Shown here piece after piece: positions 38,593-51,437 of a stretch of DNA of 64,000 nucleotides. Source of the DNA: Melanocharis versteri. Its lineage: Eukaryota > Chordata > Aves > Passeriformes > Melanocharitidae. The stretch's first letter is position 1, and each line of letters begins with the position of its first letter. A program made the translations under genes and the position numbers. Under the pieces are notes generated by a model. The model searched no databases. It was not told the DNA's origin and worked only from the letters and a program-made list of their open reading frames with translations. The stretch covers positions 62,001-126,000 of the forward strand of contig VZTG01007430.1 in the NCBI GenBank assembly GCA_013397845.1, written 5' to 3'.

Positions 38593-41500
38593 AACAGGCA
38601 AGTATTCATGTTGTAATTTTTCAACCTCCTTTATCTCTTATCTCGAGGTACAGCTTTAACCTATTGGATACTTTTTAAATTTTCAAATGACGGCAAATGA
38701 AAGTGTTCTATAGTCAGTAGCTCAGCTGAGCATTGTAAGGAATGCTTAACATCAGAGGGGGTCTAGCAACACTTAAGTTTAAAATACAAGTCTTAATGGG
38801 TTCCAAATTTTGCAGTAGGGATGAATGGATATGTAAGAATACTGCCAAAATGGGAAGGATAGAAAAAAAAAGGTTATAAGAGCATCTTCTAGAGTCTTCT
38901 GAGATCCACTGTCAGGATTAAACAAATGGGATAATTTTGCCACTGAGAAAATTACATTAATTAGGATGCTGTAGTTCTGTCATGATCCTGTACAGGAATT
39001 TCAGACACCCTATAAATGACCAGTAAGAAAGGACTTTGTCTGAGGCAGGAACTGAAGTTGAAATCCAAAAGCTATAAATCCTAGAAAAAGGCAGAAATTG
39101 ATTAGATTTTGACAGAAAATAGCAAAGAAACACCTAAATAATCTCCTGACTAAGCAGACCACACAAAAATAGCTAACTGGAACAAGAACAAAACTGGTGT
39201 TCTTTTGTGCAAGCTCTGGAAGTTTGAAAACTCAGAGAGATGAGGATGTCTCACTTTAAAGGAGCTCTCTGATAAGACTGATTTTTAGGAAACACTGAGA
39301 AGGACTGGCATTAAAGCCTCTCCCGTACTTGATGGCCAAAAAAGATGAGGATGCCAAGGTTAGGAAAAGAATAGCAAATAAACAGGAAATATACCACTGT
39401 GCAAATCCATCGTGCATCCTTTCTTATCTCTAACTCTGTGTAATTTAGAGAAGGCCAAGAAATAAGATGGCTTGGTACAATTCCCACAGAAGGAGAGGAG
39501 TCACACGCTGGTGATCTTGATCTCAGAATTAAAAAAACTTTATGCTGAATTTGACAGAGGTTTGTCAAGATCTTCAATGGAAGGGAGACAGGTGAATGAG
39601 TGACTTATTTATCAAAACTGCTTTGTGTTATTTGTTCTTGTCTAATCTGGCAAGATGGAATATTGCAAGCTTCCACATCCTGTTAGAGCGCCAAAAGGTT
39701 CGAACAAGTTCAATAAAGCAGAATTTTAAAATCCAGATGCTCAAGGGCACGGAGAAGATTAAATTGTCCTCATACTTTAACGGGCTGCCTTAATTACAAC
39801 ATACATGACACATACAACACATTAATGAGTGGAGAAGCCTGTCTACTACTAAATAAAAATGCACCACTATCAGCTTTAAAAGTCTGCTCTGTAGAGAAGT
39901 CTAGACACCAGATTTAGGGTAAAATAGCTCAGTAAATACAGAATAATTTGAGCCAACATAAAATCTGTGATGTAATATTTGGCGTATTATCATTATTGAA
40001 TGGCTTCCTTGACATGCTGTGCAGTCCCCACACTTCGGGAATTTTCAACATTATCCAGTGTCAGGTGGGACCTGGAAGAATTTATAGCAAGAATCAATAG
40101 CCAAGGCTTGAGTGAGAGCTGATCAAAAACAGAGTTGAGATTTCCCTTTTTAAGAAGCAAGAAGTTAAAAACACAGTTTGCTGGGGCACCAAGTGGCACC
40201 AGAGGACACCTCTGGAAAATTCATCTTAAGCTATATTTAGTACATCCAAAGAAATTGTAGCTCTCACTGGAGCCACTTTAGCTCAAACACAGATAAATAA
40301 ATATTTTAGAGAGTTGTGTGCTCCTGAGTCATATTTAGTTCTAACATGTGCCCTTCTAGGTGATCTCCTACCTTGCAGCAGATTCATTTCTAACTGCAAT
40401 TCTATAGGTGTGCACCTGTACTTTGTGTGTTAAAGTCCATCAGAAATACACTAGGCACTGAAATTCTAAGACTGAAAGCTTTTAGTACGCAAATGGCTAT
40501 TGAGAGCCCTTCAGACAAGCACTTCCCAGCAAGTTTGTTTTAGAATAATTAAAGTTTCTTGCAATTACTGGCTTTTAATGATAGGCTGTTGAGAAATTTT
40601 TTTAGTTCCATAATCTTTGTAGAGTCTTTTGTTCTTGAAATTTTATCACCATCTTGATGCATGAGTGTGAGATACTCCAGGGAAATGCTGTTTAATGCCT
40701 GCTTGAGTACAATTTTAAAATGTAGTTTTTTGTCTCTTCTCTGATTTATACCTAGGTCAAATTTATATTATGATCTTGGGTTCCTTCTTGAAAACTCACT
40801 TCAGCTTGATTCAGGATCTTAAAATATTATGTAAGTCACATCCTGGAAGATGTGAAAATAGATTTTTTTTCATCTTCTACATAAAACATCCTTTCTGAAT
40901 TACTAAACTTTCCTCCAAAGTACACTGATTTGATCTAGAATTTCATTCCATGACATTCAAACTGTTCTGATTGCATCAAATGTAATTCCACCCCCACTGA
41001 AACCCACCTCAGGCCTTCTCCCAGTGAGATCCAGCAATTTTTCTTTGGGATGTTACAGGAAGTTACACGCTACCATTCTGAGACACAACAGTGAAGACAC
41101 TTTAGAGACTTTTTTCATAATTCCTGGTAGCACTGCAACTCAGCAAACTGCTTTGAAACATCTGTGTAAGCAATTTAACTTGTCCCCTGTTCCCTCACTG
41201 CTTTGCTTTTGACAAATTGACAGGATTCTGACAAATATACTAACCAAAGCTTTCATACAGTGCCTATCATCCCATTCAAATTGTTTCTTCACAAAAAATA
41301 CCAGTAGTGTTAGTCCTGCTGGTGATCATCTACAGGAAATTTCAACCTCAATGCCACATATGCAGAATTTTTTATTTTATTTTAGTTGCGAAAATGTTTG
41401 CCACCTGAAATATTCTCTACTTATTCAAGCCATTAGACAGAAATATAAGCAAGGTTGTCTGCTTTCAACAGAGATTTACAAAAATCCTCATTACCTCCTG

Positions 41501-42990
41501 GGGAAAAAAGGGTAAAAGACATTTGCAGAGAAAAGTGGGGCATCTATTGTTGCTGCATGTTTAATTTTATTTGATTTACTATACTTAACTTTCTCCCTTG
41601 TTGGCAAAAACATCCTTAGCTGCTGCTCATGCTGTTTGCCAGCGACTCCATCTGCATCTTTGGTTACTCCTCGAATTCGTTCTCCTCCTGCATTTGCAGA
41701 ATGCTGCTTGCATCCTCTCCGCTCCCGTGGGAATGTTTCCCCTTTGTGGCTAACATTCACAGCAGCATGGAGTTACTCTCGTTGGGGATGGCATTTTCCT
41801 GCAGCTGCAGACACCTGAGCCCAGCTCCCTCTCGAGTCTCTTACGTGGCCTTGGTGATCACTGCCAGTGATAAGGGAATGCCTCTGTCTCGTCTTTGGAA
41901 GTCTTGGATTCACGCTGTGAATCCACACCCACGTTTCAGTTCTGTCAGTAATCCCAAATCCCCCGTGGGAGACTTTATCTGAATTAATCTCATCTTGTAG
42001 TTTTGCCATGTAGGTTTATTTTGCAACTGGACCATTCCTTATCTTACCTTTTGTAGATTTTTTCCTCTTGGGAGTGGTTTCCATAAAACACCTTGGAAAG
42101 CATTTAATTCAGTCTTGAAGTTAGTGCTGCATTTGCTTGGAATTTCTGTCTGGCCTGTTTTCTGCTGACCTTTACTTAAATGATTATGTATATGCATGTG
42201 TGCATGTGTATTTGTAGTGCTTTCTATCTTGCTCAAGTTTAATTTTACCCTGTAAGAGAAGCTTTCCTCCCGAGTGTGATGTCCCAGTTGTTTTATTAGG
42301 ATTGTGACAAGTCTGCTCACACGAGGCACATCCACAGCACATCTGAATGAAAGCAAACATCCTGTGTTCCTCAGCGTTCTCTAAACCCCAGCAGATGGCT
42401 GCTGCTTCGGCAAACTGTGCGCAATAGGATGGATCACATTTCCCATGCAGCAGACTTATTTCTGGAATCCAAAACCAGTACTCTTCCAGAAGGTGGGAAC
42501 ATGGATCCGGCCACAAAGCGGTTTAGCCCGGATCAGTCCTGTGTGCTGACTCTCCATAGCTCAGCCCCTCTTGCTTTTTGGGGTGGATGTACAGCAGGGC
42601 TGAGCCAGCCAAATTTGCAGGTGGACTGGTAACAGCTTCCACGTGCAAGTCTTTAAACACCAAGCCTAAAGGTCCTTTGTGCAACATTTCTGTTTGTTAG
42701 AATCTGTGTATGTTTATTTTTTCTCCCCGCGATTCAGTACCTTGTAGAGATAAATGGTGTTTTTTGGAATGGCTGGGTTTCCTTGATGCTCAGAGCCAGT
42801 CCCTGCTCAGGATCCTGGCAGGATCTGCAGGAGGTGATGCGTATTTTCTCTGCCTCAGGTAACACTCAGGGGACACGTGCCACAGACAAATGTTCCTACC
42901 CTGGTTCCCTGCAGCAGCAGCACCCTGATGTGTCTGTGCTTAACCCCAGTCTGGAATCAGGGGCACTTCAATGCCCGGGTGAATTAGCAG
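38593..42990. other. Intergenic, no firm feature
   Basis: Mostly AT-rich and unique-looking. Overlapping open frames on both strands near 41490-42530 (longest 117 codons) lack any family resemblance. A consensus minus-strand 5' splice site lies at 42047-42043 (AAAAG|GTAAG), but it has no convincing 3' splice site partner. No repeat is recognised. Confidence 0.55.
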
Positions 42991-43170
42991 GAATCACAGA
43001 ATCGTGGAATGGTTTGGGCTGGAAGAGACCTCAAAGATCATCTCGTTCTACTCCCTGCTGTGGACAGGGGCACCTTTCACTAGACCAGGTTGTTTCAAGG
43101 ATCGGCCAACCTGGCCTTGACCAGGGATGGGGCATCCAAAACTTCTCTGGGCAACTTTTCTCATCCTGAA
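42991..43170 (-). mobile_element. CR1 LINE 3' fragment (inverted)
   Basis: It begins GAATCACAGAATCGTGGAAT then GGTTTGGGCTGGAAGAGACC, the reverse-complement CR1 tail. It continues through the CCAGGTTG and GGCCTTGACCAGGGATGGGG blocks to about GGGCAACTT. A 5'-truncated copy. Confidence 0.92.
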
Positions 43171-43569
43171 ACTTGACCCTGCATGTGTGTGTTGTGTTCA
43201 GGGACCCATTCCCACCCACTTTTTTCCCTAAAAGGAGGCAATAAAGGAGTCATTTGGGCTGCAAGTCCAGACAAATAGCTTCTATTAAGTCTGCTGGGGA
43301 TGTTGTGTCCTGAGGAAAAGGCAGTTTGGGAGGGGGCTTCATCTTTTCTTGCTTAAAATTTTTCTCCAATGAGCAACAGGCTCAGTCTCAGCCATTTGTG
43401 CCCACTTTCCATCTTGTGTTTGAGTATTTAGCATCAAAGAAGGCTTTTGAAAGGACACCTGCATTCTTCTACAATTCGTGCACTGATTTCTTTGCATGGA
43501 TGATCTTCAATGGGCTACACATCTGTTCTGTTGCATTCAGAGGCCCTAAAAAATGATGCCATTTGTTTA

Positions 43570-43622
43570 GAATCATGGAGTCATTAGGGCTGGAAAATAC
43601 CTCCAATATCATCAAATCCAGG
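43570..43622 (-). mobile_element. CR1 LINE tail fragment (inverted, very short)
   Basis: About 50 bases: AGAATCATGGAGTCATTAGG, then GCTGGAAAATACCTCC and ATCATCAAATCCA. This is only the last part of a CR1, either strongly truncated or decayed. Confidence 0.75.
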
Positions 43623-44663
43623 AAGTAATGCTAAAGAATTAGGAAATTTCTGATGTTTCTCCTCCAAAGATACTGATTACGAAAATGTCTGACTGCAAGC
43701 TAAGCTAGCATTAACTATCCTTGTGTGCCTTCATCAGCCAGAACCTCCCTGGTCATGCAAACCCAATGCACAATTAATGTATATCATGGGATATTTTCCT
43801 CCATCACACCAATGTAGAAAGCTCCCAGTGGCTCCTGAGTGCGTAATTCCATTAAGGATTCAGTAGGCTAGTCACAGTCCAAAACAGTCTTCATTATTTC
43901 CTAAATCAAAGTTATTCACACTTCCAATTTCCTTTACAATTCATTGGGGTTTTTTTAACAAACTGTTGTTAAGCCCAGCACACTGTTGGTCAAAACCTCT
44001 GACTAGTTGGTGTGAGAGATGAGATTGTTGATCCTGTCTTCCAACAGCTGCTTCTGTACTTGAAAAGACACTCCCTGGATGGTTATGTCTTTTTTTCCCA
44101 CTAATGGGACTAAGTGTCATTGACTGGGGTATGCAGCCAAAGACTTTCTTGAGATTTTTTTTTTTTTTTTACAAAAGGTTGTGCTCAGAAAAATCAATAT
44201 TACGGAAAAAAGCAACCTATCAACATTTTCCCTTATACAGAGAGGAGTTTCCATTTGCTTTATTTTATTATGTATCCTGGCCACAGGAGGATGTGCACTG
44301 AAATCAGGTAGATAACCTGCAGCCATGGAACTCTGCCAATAATTGAGTATATTTTGCGAATTGCCATATTTCTGCTCTTGGTTTGGTTCTTTAATTGAGA
44401 AGAAGGATTTTACAACTGTTTGTACTGACCCACACAAAGGTGTTTGTAAATAAAGTATGAACCACAAAGCTGTATCTATTTCTTGCCCTTTTTCTTGCAG
44501 TTTTTCCCTACAGCAGTGCCTCCCGGGCTTTTCCACTGAGTTTTTCAAACTGAACAAAAGCATCTGTGAACCATTTTGCCTGCTGCAGTGAGCCACGTGG
44601 TTGTGCATCTGGGAAGAGGGACAACGGTATAAACAATGCAAAATGAGACAAACTTAAAGTCCT
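43623..44663. other. Intergenic, no firm feature
   Basis: No recognised gene. A poly-T run is at about 44155-44170. A minus-strand frame of 174 codons (44117-44641) has no recognisable domain, runs through the poly-T tract as a Lys string, and is treated as chance. Confidence 0.6.
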
Positions 44664-44868
44664 AGAATCATTTTGGTTGGAAAAGCCCTCTAAGATCATT
44701 GATTCCAACCACTAATCCAGCACTGCCAGGCCCACCACAAAAGCATGTCCCCAAGTGGCACATCTACACGTTTTTGGAACACTTCCAGGGATGGTGACTC
44801 CACCACTTCCCTGAGCAGCCTGTTCCAATGCCTGACAACCCTTTCAGTCAAGAAATTTTTCTTAATAC
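44664..44868 (-). mobile_element. CR1 LINE 3' fragment (inverted; left arm of an inverted pair)
   Basis: It begins AGAATCATTTTGGTTGGAAA and continues ATCATTGATTCCAACCACTA, TTCCAGGGATGGTGACTCCA, GAGCAGCCTGTTCCAATGCC and TCAAGAAATTTTTCTTAATA, a CR1 read backwards. It faces the plus-oriented CR1 at 44996 across about 130 bases. Confidence 0.93.
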
Positions 44869-44995
44869 TATTCCACCTCTACAAAAATTTACGGTTCTGG
44901 CACAAGTGGGCTTCAGTAAAATCATCATGAATGATACCTGTGGTCAAACAAGGTGTCAAAATCAGTTATTGCTCAATAAGAGAGCTGGAATCAAG

Positions 44996-45306
44996 TGTAA
45001 GTGCCTGAAGGGAGCCTACAAGAAGGATGTTACAAGAGCCTGGAGTGACAGGACAAGGGGGAATGGCTTCAAAATGAAAAAGAGTAGGTTTAGATTGGAT
45101 ATTAGTAAAAAAAATCTTTTCTGTGGGGGTGCTGAGGCCCTGGCACAGGTTGCCCAGAGAAGCTGTGGCTGCCCCATCCCTGGAAGTGTTTAAGGCTGGG
45201 TTGGATGTGGCTTTAAGCAACCTGGTCTGGTGGAAGGTGTCTCTGCCCATGGCAGGGGGTTGGAATGAGGTGATTCCAGGTCCCTTCCAACCCAAACCAT
45301 TCTATT
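44996..45306 (+). mobile_element. CR1 LINE 3' fragment (right arm of an inverted pair)
   Basis: It shows GTGCCTGAAGGGAGCCTACA, GACAGGACAAGGGGGAATGG, GGCACAGGTTGCCCAGAGAA, CCCCATCCCTGGAAGTGTTT and the terminal TTCCAACCCAAACCATTCTA. It resembles the subfamily of the copy at 37909 more than that of its inverted neighbour. Confidence 0.94.
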
Positions 45307-47459
45307 GATCCAATTTCTATTGATGTTTGCTATAATCAGAAGCAAAGGGCCGTATGCACAGCCTTGCAAATTTTAAGTGGGAGAGAAGCTTCCTGTGAAC
45401 ATCCTGATCAGAGTCACAGCTTAAAACACACTCAGCCTCTCACCTTCCTGCTCCCTACTCATACACAGATCCCACACCCTGTGTATATCCCACATCCAGC
45501 TCAGGTTTTTCCCCCTGTAACTGCTGTGGGTGCCTTGCACTGCCCAAAATCTCTCCTACCCAGTCAGGGGCTCCAGCACTGCCACAGAGGAGGACAGCAA
45601 GGTCCAGCTCATCAGGCCCTTGAAGAGGGCAGTGACCTGTGTGGTTATTAAAGAAGGTAACAGTAGGCTCAAGCTGTTCGGGAGAGAAATACAAATAACT
45701 TCCCACGAGTGCAAATAAGGCACATTCAAATGTGTTTAATTGTGCGTGCCTGTCTGGAAATCTGGCTCGTCATTTCTCTTTCCTTTTCTCACTCAGAGGG
45801 TCACCAGTGCCTGAAAACACTGATGTGCCAAGGAAGCCAATTCCTTGTGGGGGCATGACTCTGCTCCACACAGACATTTTCCCTTCTGTCACTTGGCATA
45901 ATTCAGTATGTGACCTGAAAATTCAAAATATAAACAAGAGAGATGAACCAGGGCCAATCATGTTGCAAGCAGAAGTCTCAAACCTTCCCAGTAAGTGAAA
46001 AATACCTCTCCTCTAGAAATGCCACTCATTTCTCCATTCTTTTCAGCTTAACCAGAGTGATTTCTTTGCAGCTTTTAACCTATGAGGAAATTAGGGCAAA
46101 AATACCATGGTCAAACATGCATGTATGAGACTATAAAACCACTCAGTGCCTCACAATACACAATTTATCAGGCAAGTTTCTCCCACCTCCTAGTTCTCCT
46201 ATTTCTGTGAATTGCTTATTGCTTTTCTTTCTTCCTGAGGATCATTTTCTCCTGTAAGTTTGTTGTTCTTTAACAGTTCTTTCACAGTTCAAAACCTCCA
46301 GGGTATTTAGGCATCGTTCTAAGAATGACACAACTGTCCCCTGTATTGTCCTCCAGTGGCTTCTGGTCATTCCCGTGTTCCAGGATGCACCAAGTTACTG
46401 CAGCTTTTTCCTGAAAATTGATAAATGATACACTTGAGCTAAACAAATAGAAAAAGGCCAAGAATTTATGGGAGTGCGGAGGGCATGATCCTTTCAGAGA
46501 ATTATTAAACTGAATTAACAAGAGTGATGATTTCTTAACTGGGAGGGAAAGAAGGGAGAAGAATTCAATGAAAGTTAATACTCCTGGCTAAAGAGTTGAA
46601 AGATCCATTCTGCATTTTGTCAGGGAAATTATTTTGGGGAGAAAAAAGATTTTAAAAAATTTATAAGTATATGAAAATATACTCAAATATATGAAATATA
46701 TGAGAAGTATGTATGAGTATGAAAATATTTATGATACTTTAGCAAATGAGTTGTCATCTCTTGTGAAGGAAACCCAATCTTAATTTTAGTATTTCCTGTG
46801 CTGTGGTCTTGAATGGGTGTAGGCAAGTTGCTGAGTGGTTCATTTTGGCTTCTGCCATTACAATGTGCCTTATTTCTAATTGGAATTATGTCCAATTTTG
46901 GTTCCCAGGCATTCATCCTGTCATATGTTGATTACTGTAATAAATATTGTTATTACTGAATTTATTCCTATATGCAAACTGAAGATCAGAGTCTGCAGTG
47001 CTCACAGGCTGTTTCAAGCAGGATAAGCAGCCTCGTAAAACCTTCTATCTTCTCTCCTGTGGTTTTCCCAGCCCAGGAGAGGGGAAGGACTGCAGGGCCA
47101 GTGGAGGAGAGGTCCTGAAGCCAGGCTTGTACTTTTGGGGGTTGCTTTTTTCCCCTGTACATTATGACCTCTGCAAGGAAAATATTGATACATTTAGGCA
47201 TCCCACTCTGGGTTGTCATCCCACCAAACCTGAATTTAGCAATTCTCACAGATGCGTGGCAGGATTAGATACTTATATTCTTGGCTGTTAATTAATTTTA
47301 CTACTAACAGTGATGTCTTCACAGAAGCCTCTGTTGCAAGAGAAATTTTAAACATGCCTGAAGTGTGGATGTTTCTCACATGTAAATAGATCTCAGTGGC
47401 ACACAGGCTGTATTAAATACTGTACTTGAGGCAAAGCACTTAGAGAAAGGACAATTCCT
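45307..47459. other. Intergenic, no firm feature
   Basis: Unique-looking sequence with an AT-rich ATATGA-like patch at about 46655-46735. Three minus-strand frames lie in series (47249-46986, 46916-46683, 46521-46282). The first and third contain a good internal CAG after pyrimidine runs (near 47147 and 46411), and the middle one is preceded by a weaker CAG near 46917. I recognise none of the translations. They lie just downstream of the minus-strand LTR at 47460-48011 but do not resemble retroviral proteins. Confidence 0.5.
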
Positions 47460-48011
47460 TGTGGTGGGCTGGAGCCAGGTGCCCACCAAGCCACTCTGTG
47501 AGTCCCCTCCTTCAGCAGGACGGGGACAAGGGAAATAAGGCAGAAAAAACCTTATGGGTCAAGATAGAGGTAGTTAAGTAAAACAAAAGCAGAAACCATG
47601 GAAGCAAAGGAAAATAAAGTATTTATTCCCTACTTCCCACCAGCAGGCAGGGTCCAGCCACTTCCTGGGAAGTGCTTCAGCATGGAGCAGCTGTAAGGAT
47701 GGAATGCCCTCCCTCCTTCTCCTGTCTCAGCTTTTATTGATGACCAGGCATCAGTAATGGTTTGAAACGTCCCTTTGGTCACTTGGGGTCAGCTGTCCTG
47801 GCTGTGTCCTCTCCCAAGTCCTTGTCCACCCCCAGCCTCCTGGTGAGGGGAGGATGCTGGAGAGGCAGCTCCATGCTCTGGAGTGCTGGGCAGCAGCAGC
47901 CAAAACACCCATGTGTTATTTATCAACACCTTCCCAGCTACCAACACACAGCACAGCCCTGTGAGGGCTGCTGTGGGGATGATTAACTCCATCCCAGCCA
48001 GACCCAGCACA
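47460..48011 (-). mobile_element. Solo LTR of an avian endogenous retrovirus
   Basis: On the minus strand the element starts TGTGCTGGGTCTGGCTGGGA, followed by TGGAGTTAATC, and ends in CCAGCCCACCACA, giving TG...CA termini over 552 bases. It contains AATAAAAGC, a polyadenylation signal typical of LTRs, at about 47739-47731, and a second AATAAA near 47623. I recognise the 5' motif and the GACAGCTGACC block from a very common bird LTR type, but I cannot name the family reliably. No primer-binding site, gag/pol/env sequence or second LTR is seen within the window, so it is a solo LTR. No clear target-site duplication is visible, which suggests age. Confidence 0.85.
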
Positions 48012-50852
48012 GTACAAAAAACATCTTCAGCCTTCCCGTGGTGGAAGCTGTGAACACTCCCAGCCGTTTCAGACCTGTCCTGGTTTCCAAGAATGATGAT
48101 TTTAAAGGGACTGTCAGTGCCCTTAGGGCAGTAAATACAACACTGCTAAAGCACTGGTAACCAAACAGAGCCGCAGGAGAGATCCATGGGTTTTTCAGAC
48201 TAAAGTGAAATGAAACAGATTTGGTTTATCATCTCTTCCTACATAATGCACAATGGCACCAAGCACAGATGGGCTCCTGCACATTTTTCATGCTGTATCC
48301 CAAGTGTGTGTGGTGTCAGAGCTCCCACAATTTCTAAAATCCACATTGGAACACAGCAGGCAAGTCAAGTCACTGCAACAGAGGGCAGAAGGCAACAGCC
48401 CCTGTGTGCCCCATGGTCTCTCATCTCACACCCTCTTCCATATCAGCCTCAGCCTCGCTGTTCTTGTTCTCCCATCCAGCTCCTTAAGGACAAAACATTC
48501 AAAAGAAAACACCAAAAGGTTGCTTTAGCGGCACCCATGGTAAAAAGCCTCCATTCAGCTTTACCTTGAGGCTACAGAGGATCACAGCCTGGGCCTTTCA
48601 GAGGGCAGAGCTTGGTAAAAGTCCTTGCTCAGGGGAGAGGAGTTGGGCTAAGCACAAACTTGGGCCCCACTGCCCCCGTCCCCAGGCCCAGCTCCTGCTG
48701 GACTGGCACAAGTGTTTCCCTGCCTGTGTTTCCCTTCCCCTCGCGCTCATTAGCAAGGAAAACAGAGCTGGCAGCAATCCCAGCACTGCGTTTGCTAAAT
48801 GGATCTATTAAAATGTAAACAGAGATCACGTTGCAGGGCATCATCATAAAATACCGTGGGTGACAGCTCAGCTGGTTCCCAAACACTGGCTGCGCTGCGC
48901 CGAGCTCCTCTCGCACTTCTCGGTCACAGCTATCCTGACCCTTCCTCCTCTCTCCAAACATCTGCCCACTGGGTTTTCTGGAGGCTCATCATTATCTGTC
49001 AGTGCCCTGCAGCCTCACACCAACAGGAGCCTCGCTGCATCCCCAGCACGTTTTGGAGCCGTACAAGCTCTCCGAGGCTTTCTGCTTTAGGAAAACAGGA
49101 TTCTGCAGCCTCAGAGGCCCCTTGCCATCCCTACAGAAGCCCTTGAGTTTGCAATTTAGCATCGATGGAGCACAGGACAGGCCACACGGGTTACACCTGT
49201 CTTACTCCTGCCTGATACACATCTAGGAGGAGTTTTATCACCTCTTTGTCTGACTTTCAAATGAAAGTTTTCCTGCTCTCTCCCCTGCTGCCCCTCCTCG
49301 ATCTCCCCAGGGGCTCTCAGGAAACCACCAAGCCATTGCTTTATTCTCTTTCTAGAATTCTTTAAAGGCATGCGTTCATTCTCCTCCCTGGCACCTTGAC
49401 AGAAATTGGGAAGGGGCTGGGGAAAGGTTGGGGAGTTCTGGTTTGATGGCTGTGACTTTCCTTGCTGGTGTTCTCATCTCTTTCCCCTTCCTCCAGTGGT
49501 TTATTCCCTCGGTACATCAGCTGTGTGCTCCTTGTCTCTCTGTCCTCTGGGGTTCCAGACCTCAATCTTCAAATCTTTAAATTAACAAAATAAATTACCC
49601 CTGGTGGTGACATTATAAACTCCACAAGAGGCCAAAGCAGCAGCAGCATCATGCAGCGGAGGAATGGGAGAGAGGCAGGAGCTCTTGACTCGGATCAGCT
49701 CTGGCACAGATTTCTTATGTGCAGCTGGGGAGGTTTTCGCCTCACTTTCCCTCTCTAAAATGAAAAATACAACATCCACTCCCTGTTGGAGACACTCAAA
49801 GGACAAGCTCTCTGGCAGGACAATCCACTGTTTATCCACAAAACACCACGTGCAGCATGTACAGAGCTGGTTATCCGTGCTGGAAAACCTTGGGCTCTGC
49901 TGGTCACCATGAACACCACAAGCAGGTGGGAACACGCCAGATGAAAGTTAGTGGTGCTCAGAGAAGACTTTCCTAAGGAAGCTAAAGAGAGATGCTGTTT
50001 TGTACCATTTTCTAAAAGCTGATATAATATTTATTAACGGGTTTCAAGACCATTCTGCTCATGAAATATATAGGAGTTAAACCCTCCTGATGGAAAGAAA
50101 CACGTATTTTTTGTATTAAAAAAATCTGTGCTTTTAAAACCTAGATTCCACTTGGGTTCTAAAGTTTAGAGGTTTTAATTTCGTTGCTTGAGAATAACTG
50201 TGTAACATACCTTTAAAAATGAGCTGGTTTATTTTAGTTATACTGGAGATAATGGGGTGGGGGGAGGTAACCCAGCTTAAATCCTGTCTAAAATCTGGGA
50301 AAAATAATCTTTGAGTGACAGAGGACCATTTTCTTCCAGGAGATTAGCAATAGTTTATTATTCCAAGTATATATTTAGGCTATTCCACTTACACAGTTGC
50401 TTTATTATCAACCATATGAAAACCTTTCTGACAGCTGATTGCATTCATAAGTGATTCCAAGCTCCAAAAAGTGGAGCAAAGCTCCTCTCAGACCACCATT
50501 TGAGCAGGGGGCCTCACACCTGATCCCTCTGCACATTCCAACAGGTAACAGGGCAGGTGGGCACAATGCCCTGCACTTCCCACTCTTCTTTCAATATCCT
50601 GCATGAAGCCCCACGGCCCAAAACGTCAGCAAGCAAGAGAGTGCTCTTAGAGCACTTAGTAACATCACTGCAGTTTGGGATTAAAAACATTTATTTTAAA
50701 CCAGCATGTTTCCTGTTTCTTTGGTGCTGTCCCTGTGCTTGTGTTGTGAGCCAGAGAGCTGGAATTTTCCTGGTAACTGTCAAGTTCACCTTTGCCTAAA
50801 GAACAGAAACCGTTTGAGATCAAGAAGAGCAAGGCAGGGAACAGGAGGTTCT
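48012..50852. other. Intergenic, no firm feature
   Basis: Moderately GC-rich from about 48.3 to 49.3 kb, where overlapping open frames occur on both strands (up to 119 codons) with no recognisable family. AT-rich after 50 kb. No repeat is recognised. Confidence 0.55.
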
Positions 50853-51437
50853 TAGAGAATCACAGAACCACAGAATCATTAAGGCTGGAAGAGACCTCTA
50901 AGATCACTGAGTCCAACCATCAACCCAGCACTGCCAAGCCCACCACTAAACCATGCCACCTTTTAAATCCTTCCAGGGATGGTGACTCCCCCACTGCCCT
51001 GGGCAGCCTGTTCCAATGCTGCACAACCTTTTCCTTGAAGAAATTTTTCCTAATGTCCAATCTAAGCCTCCCCTGGCCCAGTTTGAAGTCATTTCCTCTT
51101 GTCCTGTCCCTTGTTCCCTGGGAGCAGAGCCTGAGCCCTCCTGGCTGCACCCTCCTGTCAGGGAGTGGTAGAGAGTGAAAAGGTCTCCCTTGAGTCTCCT
51201 TTTCTCCAGGCTAAACACCCCTAGCTCACCCAGCTGCTCCTCATCAGGTTTGTGCTCCAGACCCTTCCCCAGCTCCGCTCCTTCCTCTGGACTCTCTCCA
51301 GCCCCTCAGTGTCTTTCTTGCAGTGAGGGGCCAGAACTGGACACAGGATTTGAGGCGTGGCCTCACCAGTGCCCAGCACAGAGGGACAATCACTGCCCTC
51401 ACAAAGGCCAGGTGCCACTGGCCTTCTTGGCTACCTG
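50853..51437 (-). mobile_element. CR1 LINE 3' fragment (inverted), about 585 bases
   Basis: The plus strand reads GAATCACAGAACCACAGAAT, TGGAAGAGACCTCTAAGATC, GAGTCCAACCATCAACCCAG, CCTCTTGTCCTGTCCCTTGT, CTCCAGGCTAAACACCCCTA and CCAGGTGCCACTGGCCTTCT. This is an inverted CR1 from its tail into the end of the coding region. Frames on both strands here are by-products of the element. It is one of the better preserved copies in the window. Confidence 0.95.

Noticed and set aside
42049..42356. Possible minus-strand exon ending AAAAG|GTAAG at 42048
   Set aside because: The 5' splice site is good, but no convincing 3' splice site precedes it and the translation is not recognised.
44117..44641. 174-codon minus-strand open frame
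   Set aside because: No recognisable domain, a Lys run from a poly-T tract, and plus-strand frames overlapping part of it. Length alone is within chance for a 64-kb window.
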